10,434 nucleotides of DNA, taken from NCBI GenBank assembly GCA_021825225.1, contig JAKAIH010000048.1, forward strand, positions 1 through 10,434, written 5' to 3'. The DNA is from Pseudomonadota bacterium (lineage in GTDB: Bacteria > Pseudomonadota > Gammaproteobacteria > Burkholderiales > SG8-39). This document shows, piece by piece, positions 6,492 to 10,434 of this stretch. Each line of letters opens with the position of its first letter. Position 1 is the first letter of the stretch. The notes below the pieces were generated by a model. That model ran no database searches and had not been told where the DNA came from. It was given only the letters and a program-made list of their open reading frames with translations. Position numbers and translations under genes: made by a program.

Positions 6492-9482
6492 TCAGCTATT
6501 CAATCCTTTCGGCCTCAGTTCCCTGAGCTGGTCCCACAACTCGACCGCCTGCCCACGCGCGAGGTGGTTGCGCACATAATGGGCCACGCGCTCGTCCTCG
6601 ATGAAACTTGCAGAAGACCGTGCACGCAGGATGTTGTCCGGCAGCTGCGGCCGGGCAATGACGAAACCCTGCGCGTAGTCGACGCCGACCTCGGCCAGGG
6701 CTTCGACCGTGGCCAGGTCCTCGGCCCATTCCGCCACGCTCTTCATGCCGAGGTTGCGCGCCAGTTCGACGATCGCCTCGACGATGGCGAGATTCGCGGG
6801 ATGCGCGTTTACGCCCAGGACGAAGCTGCCGTCGATCTTCAGCGTATCGGCGCGCAGCTCCTTTAGATACGAAAACGAGGTGTATCCGGCGCCAAAGTCG
6901 TCGAGCGCCACCTTGGCCCCGAAGTCTCTTACTTTGTCGATGAAGCGCCGCGTGTTGTCGAGGTCGTGCAGGGCCACGCTTTCCGTTATCTCGATGCATA
7001 GCTTGCCCACGGCGCGCCCGTGCTGCGCCAGCATCGAGAACGCGTCGTGGATGAAGCGCTCGTCATTCAGCGACGCACCGCTCAGGTTCATGCACACGAA
7101 CCGCGTCCGGTCGAGGTGGTCGTAATGCTCGTCCAGCCACTCCAGCGTATTGGACATGACCCAGCGGTCGATGACCGCGCTGCGCCCGTTGTTCTCGCCT
7201 GCGGAAATGATTTTTCCTGCAGACGTGATCGTGTTGTCCTGCTCGCGCATTCTCAGCAGGATTTCGAAATTGAGTGAATCGTAGGGCGCGCGCAAAGACA
7301 TGATGGGCTGCATCACCAGGAACAGGCCTTCCGGAACCACCCCGGTTCCGAGGCGCTCGATCAGGCGCAGTTCCTCCTGGCGCTCCTTGAATACAGCCTC
7401 GTTCTTTTCGTATACCACCAGATTCGCGTGCAGCCCCTTCTTGGCTTCGCGGCAGGCGCGGTCTGCGGCCGATATCGCGTCCTTCACGTTGGTGCCGTCG
7501 GCAACGTCGATCAGCCCGATCGAGCCCCTTACCTGGAATGCCTTGTCGCCTATCTGATACGGGCTGGCGCCGATCCAGTCGACGATGCCGCGGCAGATCG
7601 CAGTCGCGGTGCGGATCGGCGTGTTGCGGAATACGATGACGAACTCGTCGCCTCCGACCCTCCCGATATTATGCCCGTCCGCGAGCATCTCGCGCACGCG
7701 TGCACAAACCTGTTTCAGCACTTCGTCCCCCGCCATGTGGCCGAAGAGGTCATTGATGAGCTTGAACCGGTCCAGGTCGAGGTAGGCCAATGCCAGCGGC
7801 TGGCCGCTTGCGAAGCCGCACATCGCGGCAGCGAACGCCTCCTCGATGCCATGCCGGTTCAGCACCCCGGTAAGCGGATCATTTTCGGCGAGAAAGTGCA
7901 ATCTGGCCGTCGCCTTGGAGCGTTGCGTGATGTCCTGCAGCGAACCTTCTATCATGTCCCCGGCCAAAGTCGCCTTGACCAGAAACCGTCTGGATTTCTC
8001 CTCGTCGGCGACCGAGTCACGTATTTCCAGTTCTTCGCTGGTACCGCGCCAGATCATGTCCTGCAGCTTGGCCCATGCGCCGGGTTCGAAATGGCCAGCC
8101 CAGGTCTCCGTCCCGCTACGGGACAGGTCCACGCCGAGCATGTTGCGCAACGCCGGGTTGCCGCGCAGAAAGACGCCATTTGCCTCCAGCGTAAACAGCC
8201 CGATCGGGATAGCCTCGTAGGTGCTGCGCAATTCAGTTTCCGCTTTTACCCGGCCCAGCCGTTCCTGGCGCATCTGTTCGGCGATAGCGAGCGCGGCCAT
8301 CAGGCTGGATGCGAGGGCTGCTGTCACAAAATTGACCGCGCCGATCAGCGCCTTGGCGCCAAGAGATGCGGCGACGATCTCATACAGGCTTGCGAATAGC
8401 GCGATGCCAAGCGATGCGCTGTACCACATGGCAACTGGAGAGCGCGTGACCAACAGGATGCGGCCCATATAGAAAACCAGGACCGCAATTCCTATCAGGG
8501 TGCTCAGCCACATATAGGGCAGGAATTGCGAAAACGGCAGGACAGCGGCCAATAGCAGCAGCGGCAGGCACGACCACTGGGCTACTCGCAATAGCTGCAG
8601 ATAGCCAACCCGCCTCAAATCATCCCGAAATAGCCTGCTAAACAGCGTGATCGTCAGGATGTAGTACGCTGCGGCGGTTAGCTTTCTGGTGAGTAGGATC
8701 CAGTCAGTCGGTATGGTTCGCTCCAACCACTGGGTATCCCATCCTGATGAAACCGCCGCCAGCCGCAAGTTGGCGATCAACCATGCTGCAAACAGGACGT
8801 AGATCCACTCGCGGTTGATGACGGCCGTCAGCAGCACGAACAGCGACAGCACGATCAGGCCGCCGTCGAGAAGGCCTGAATCGCGATGAAATTTCCGTGC
8901 CGACAACTCGAACTGGGCCTCAGGCCACTGGACCACGTTGATGCGCCCCGGGCCGGCGAATCTGGCCCTGCAGAGCACCGCCATGGCCGCTTGCGATTGC
9001 AGCCTTCCCAATTGAATAACGAATCCGGTTTTCGCCTGTCTTATCTGGCCGGTTGCGGATTCACGATTCGCATCGCCCAGGGAGTCCAGCCCGTCGGCGT
9101 TCCAGCAGGCGATCGCAAGGGCGTGCCGCGATGGTATTTCGATGTCAGTACGTCCGGCCGGGTCTGCCGGTTTCAGCGCGAAACTGAACCAGAACGGAGC
9201 CTCGGACAATCTGGTGTCCAGGTGGTCTACCGCACGCTGTTCCTTCAGTTGCGCCAATGCTTGCGCCGGCAAAACTGGCTTACTGGACTGTTGGAAAACC
9301 CTGAATTCCAGACTGCTGTTTCCGCTGGTGGTGTATTCACTGGTCCAGGTCAGTAACGCCACCAGGGACATTGCGCCTATTGCCGCGGGCACGCCGTAGA
9401 CGGAAATCCGATACAACAAGGAATCCAGCGCCGCATTGGCGCGTGTGGTCCATCCTGGCCTAAATAGGGACGGCGTCGGCAT
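6492..9482 (-). CDS. Membrane sensor diguanylate cyclase / phosphodiesterase (7TM-PAS-GGDEF-EAL)
   Basis: This 996-aa inner-membrane protein makes and/or breaks c-di-GMP. TM1 (about 29-46) is followed by a periplasmic region (47-204), seven TM segments (about 205-223, 226-244, 262-281, 302-320, 322-345, 349-372, 378-401), a short helical linker, a PAS domain (about 417-520), GGDEF (about 530-692) and EAL (about 705-955). The layout resembles 7TMR-DISM receptors. The cyclase motif GGDEF (610-614) and LDLDRFKLIND (568-578) are intact; the RxxD inhibitory site is absent (601-604 reads ADGH). The EAL signature reads EIL (740-742), but E740, N799, E831, E834, D861, D862, K882, E918 and Q938 are all present with the spacing of the RocR phosphodiesterase, so hydrolysis is expected. 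An in-frame TGA two codons upstream fixes the start at 9482, which lacks an adjacent SD. It follows the acyltransferase gene by 145 bases. Confidence 0.93.
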   Translation of the reverse strand: MPTPSLFRPGWTTRANAALDSLLYRISVYGVPAAIGAMSLVALLTWTSEYTTSGNSSLEFRVFQQSSKPVLPAQALAQLKEQRAVDHLDTRLSEAPFWFSFALKPADPAGRTDIEIPSRHALAIACWNADGLDSLGDANRESATGQIRQAKTGFVIQLGRLQSQAAMAVLCRARFAGPGRINVVQWPEAQFELSARKFHRDSGLLDGGLIVLSLFVLLTAVINREWIYVLFAAWLIANLRLAAVSSGWDTQWLERTIPTDWILLTRKLTAAAYYILTITLFSRLFRDDLRRVGYLQLLRVAQWSCLPLLLLAAVLPFSQFLPYMWLSTLIGIAVLVFYMGRILLVTRSPVAMWYSASLGIALFASLYEIVAASLGAKALIGAVNFVTAALASSLMAALAIAEQMRQERLGRVKAETELRSTYEAIPIGLFTLEANGVFLRGNPALRNMLGVDLSRSGTETWAGHFEPGAWAKLQDMIWRGTSEELEIRDSVADEEKSRRFLVKATLAGDMIEGSLQDITQRSKATARLHFLAENDPLTGVLNRHGIEEAFAAAMCGFASGQPLALAYLDLDRFKLINDLFGHMAGDEVLKQVCARVREMLADGHNIGRVGGDEFVIVFRNTPIRTATAICRGIVDWIGASPYQIGDKAFQVRGSIGLIDVADGTNVKDAISAADRACREAKKGLHANLVVYEKNEAVFKERQEELRLIERLGTGVVPEGLFLVMQPIMSLRAPYDSLNFEILLRMREQDNTITSAGKIISAGENNGRSAVIDRWVMSNTLEWLDEHYDHLDRTRFVCMNLSGASLNDERFIHDAFSMLAQHGRAVGKLCIEITESVALHDLDNTRRFIDKVRDFGAKVALDDFGAGYTSFSYLKELRADTLKIDGSFVLGVNAHPANLAIVEAIVELARNLGMKSVAEWAEDLATVEALAEVGVDYAQGFVIARPQLPDNILRARSSASFIEDERVAHYVRNHLARGQAVELWDQLRELRPKGLNS

Positions 9483-9526
9483 TATTCATTATCGGCGCGC
9501 GAAGGCAATTCTTGATGATACCTCCT
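9483..9526 (-). promoter_or_regulatory. Leader of the GGDEF-EAL gene with displaced strong SD and possible 8-codon upstream ORF
   Basis: AGGAGGT (9526-9520, - strand) is a near-perfect SD but is 37 nt from the ATG at 9482. Downstream of it a TTG (9508-9506) opens an 8-codon frame (MPSRADNE) whose TAA (9484-9482) overlaps the main ATG by one base. This geometry would allow translational coupling. The spacing from AGGAGG to the TTG is 12 nt, longer than ideal, so the reading is speculative. Confidence 0.25.
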
Positions 9527-9582
9527 TTGGCCCCAACAGAAATGCCACACGGGCAATTCTGCGCTTATGTCGTCCGGCCTGC

Positions 9583-9627
9583 GCAAGAGCGGCGGCGGCA
9601 CCTAACCCACGCGCGCCGCCGCTTTGC
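9583..9627 (-). other. Long GC-rich hairpin directly after the acyltransferase stop
   Basis: On the - strand, 9627-9614 (GCAAAGCGGCGGCG) pairs with 9597-9583 over 14 bp with one bulged C (9587) and a 16-nt loop (9598-9613). It begins on the base after the TGA (9630-9628). No T-run follows, so it is not a canonical intrinsic terminator. It may protect the 3' end, pause polymerase or attenuate read-through into the GGDEF-EAL gene. Confidence 0.6.
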
Positions 9628-10401
9628 TCACGCAACGATCGCCACCCTGTCGGATACCTCAGGACTACGCACATGCACTCGTCCTGGCAAGCTGTCCGCA
9701 TCGCTAAGGTCGAGATCTGGGTGCTTCGTCCGGAAAACAAATTGGTAAAGCGGGTGATTCGCCTTGGCCCATCTTTCTTCCGCCGTTCCGACTTCGAACG
9801 CCAACACGCGATGCGGGATATTGTTGAAATGGCGCATGGGTATGTATTGCCCCGGAAAGAGGTCCTGGAACAGAAGCGCTTCATACATCCGGTCCAGCGG
9901 CGACCTTGCGCCAATAACCATCCATTCGATATTCGCTTCGACGCAGTAGAGAAAAAACGCTTTGAATAGCGTGGTCTTGACGAGCCTTCCGGTTCGGCCC
10001 AAATCGATCCCCAGGCGGGTAGCTTCGGCTTGGCTCTTATCATTCAGCCACGCGGGAAGCTCAACACCTTGTTCGATGGAAAGTGGATTGAAGCGATTGG
10101 TCTGGATTCGCATGGTTCCCACAGGCGAACCGTCCAATTTGGATTCCGCCAGCAAAACCACTGAGCCTTGGTCGTGGTCGTTGGGTTCCGGGGAGCCCAG
10201 TCTTTCCGCGATTGCGGGCATATGGCGCGCGTACGCGGCTTGTCGAATGATTACTGCTTTGCGCAGTCCATCCTCATTGCGGACTACTCTTACGGTGAAT
10301 GGCAGACGCTCTTCGGCCATCCCCGCTTCTGGCAAAGTCTGTTTCATTACAGCTGCAGCATAGGGGTCGTTCATAAGCACGGCATGTTCCAGCGATTTCA
10401 T
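9628..10401 (-). CDS. FeeM-like N-acyl amino acid synthase / GNAT-fold acyltransferase
   Basis: The 257-aa product looks like the FeeM-type branch of the GNAT / autoinducer-synthase superfamily, whose members transfer an acyl group, usually from acyl-ACP, to an amino acid amine. Seen in sequence: VRVVRNEDGLRKAVIIRQAAYARHM in two stretches (37-50 and 51-61; the R-x2-AYARHM acyl-entry region), SVVLLAES (80-87), the central strand GSPVGTMRIQTN (91-102), EATRLGID (126-133, Glu like the conserved acid of autoinducer synthases) and IGARSPLDRMYEALLF (163-178, cofactor-side helix). There is no signal peptide or TM helix. The ATG at 10401 is chosen over the in-frame TTG at 10407 because GGAGG lies 6 nt upstream. 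A strong hairpin follows the stop. The TIGR-type exosortase-associated acyltransferases are an alternative family; acyl donor and acceptor are not readable from the sequence. Confidence 0.68.
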   Translation of the reverse strand: MKSLEHAVLMNDPYAAAVMKQTLPEAGMAEERLPFTVRVVRNEDGLRKAVIIRQAAYARHMPAIAERLGSPEPNDHDQGSVVLLAESKLDGSPVGTMRIQTNRFNPLSIEQGVELPAWLNDKSQAEATRLGIDLGRTGRLVKTTLFKAFFLYCVEANIEWMVIGARSPLDRMYEALLFQDLFPGQYIPMRHFNNIPHRVLAFEVGTAEERWAKANHPLYQFVFRTKHPDLDLSDADSLPGRVHVRSPEVSDRVAIVA

Positions 10402-10407
10402 CTCCAA

Positions 10408-10412
10408 CCTCC
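10408..10412 (-). promoter_or_regulatory. Ribosome binding site fixing the acyltransferase start
   Basis: GGAGG on the - strand (within GAGGGAGG, 10415-10408) is 6 nt before the ATG at 10401. A TTG at 10407 is in frame but directly abuts the GGAGG and could not use it. This decides for the 257-residue form. Confidence 0.8.
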
Positions 10413-10434
10413 CTCAAAAATTACGACGCGGCAC

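Noticed and set aside
7428..8399. Open frame of 323 codons on the + strand inside the GGDEF-EAL gene
   Set aside because: It is antisense to conserved GGDEF and PAS coding sequence and shows no domain; a shadow of high GC at third positions.
9529..9547. Sigma-54-like TGGCAT-N5-TTGGG on the - strand upstream of the GGDEF-EAL gene
   Set aside because: The -24 half is close to consensus but the -12 half has GG instead of GC, and the implied start site falls inside the AGGAGGT; one chance match is not enough to call a promoter.

Overview
The window looks like chromosomal DNA from a GC-rich betaproteobacterium, probably close to Burkholderiales. The evidence is the near-complete conservation of the RpoA C-terminal domain with its [12 protein letters not shown] tail, the S4-RpoA-L17 order that ends the alpha ribosomal operon, and the protein content downstream. 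I saw no rRNA, tRNA, CRISPR array, insertion sequence, integrase or phage gene. No gap between genes exceeds 300 bases.

Region 1 (1-1897, + strand) is core chromosome: the 3' part of rpsD, then rpoA and rplQ, closed by a textbook intrinsic terminator. Two tandem GC hairpins without U-tracts lie between rpoA and rplQ. Region 2 (2032-2763, +) is a single gene for a SAM hydrolase of the DUF62 / fluorinase-like family. A TACAAT sits 6 nt before its ATG with no well-placed Shine-Dalgarno (SD), so the mRNA may be leaderless.

Region 3 (2804-10401) lies entirely on the - strand and converges on the SAM hydrolase gene. In transcription order (right to left) it encodes: a FeeM-like GNAT-fold acyltransferase; a 996-residue membrane GGDEF-EAL protein with PAS and seven-TM sensor regions and both catalytic sites apparently intact; an arylformamidase-like alpha/beta hydrolase; a MOFRL-family glycerate 2-kinase; an exported metallo-beta-lactamase-fold hydrolase of the UPF0173 type; and a small exported protein with a duplicated four-cysteine repeat. 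The last gene is preceded by a perfect TTGAC-N4-GTCAA dyad placed as in a class II FNR/ANR promoter.

Functionally, the right half pairs a c-di-GMP turnover enzyme with a putative acyl-amino-acid-type synthase, which could be a signalling neighbourhood. The middle holds small-molecule enzymes (glycerate phosphorylation, ester or amide hydrolysis) and two envelope proteins. There is no compelling evidence for a wholly new multi-gene system. The best leads are the Cys-repeat protein with its FNR-like promoter and the acyltransferase / c-di-GMP pair.
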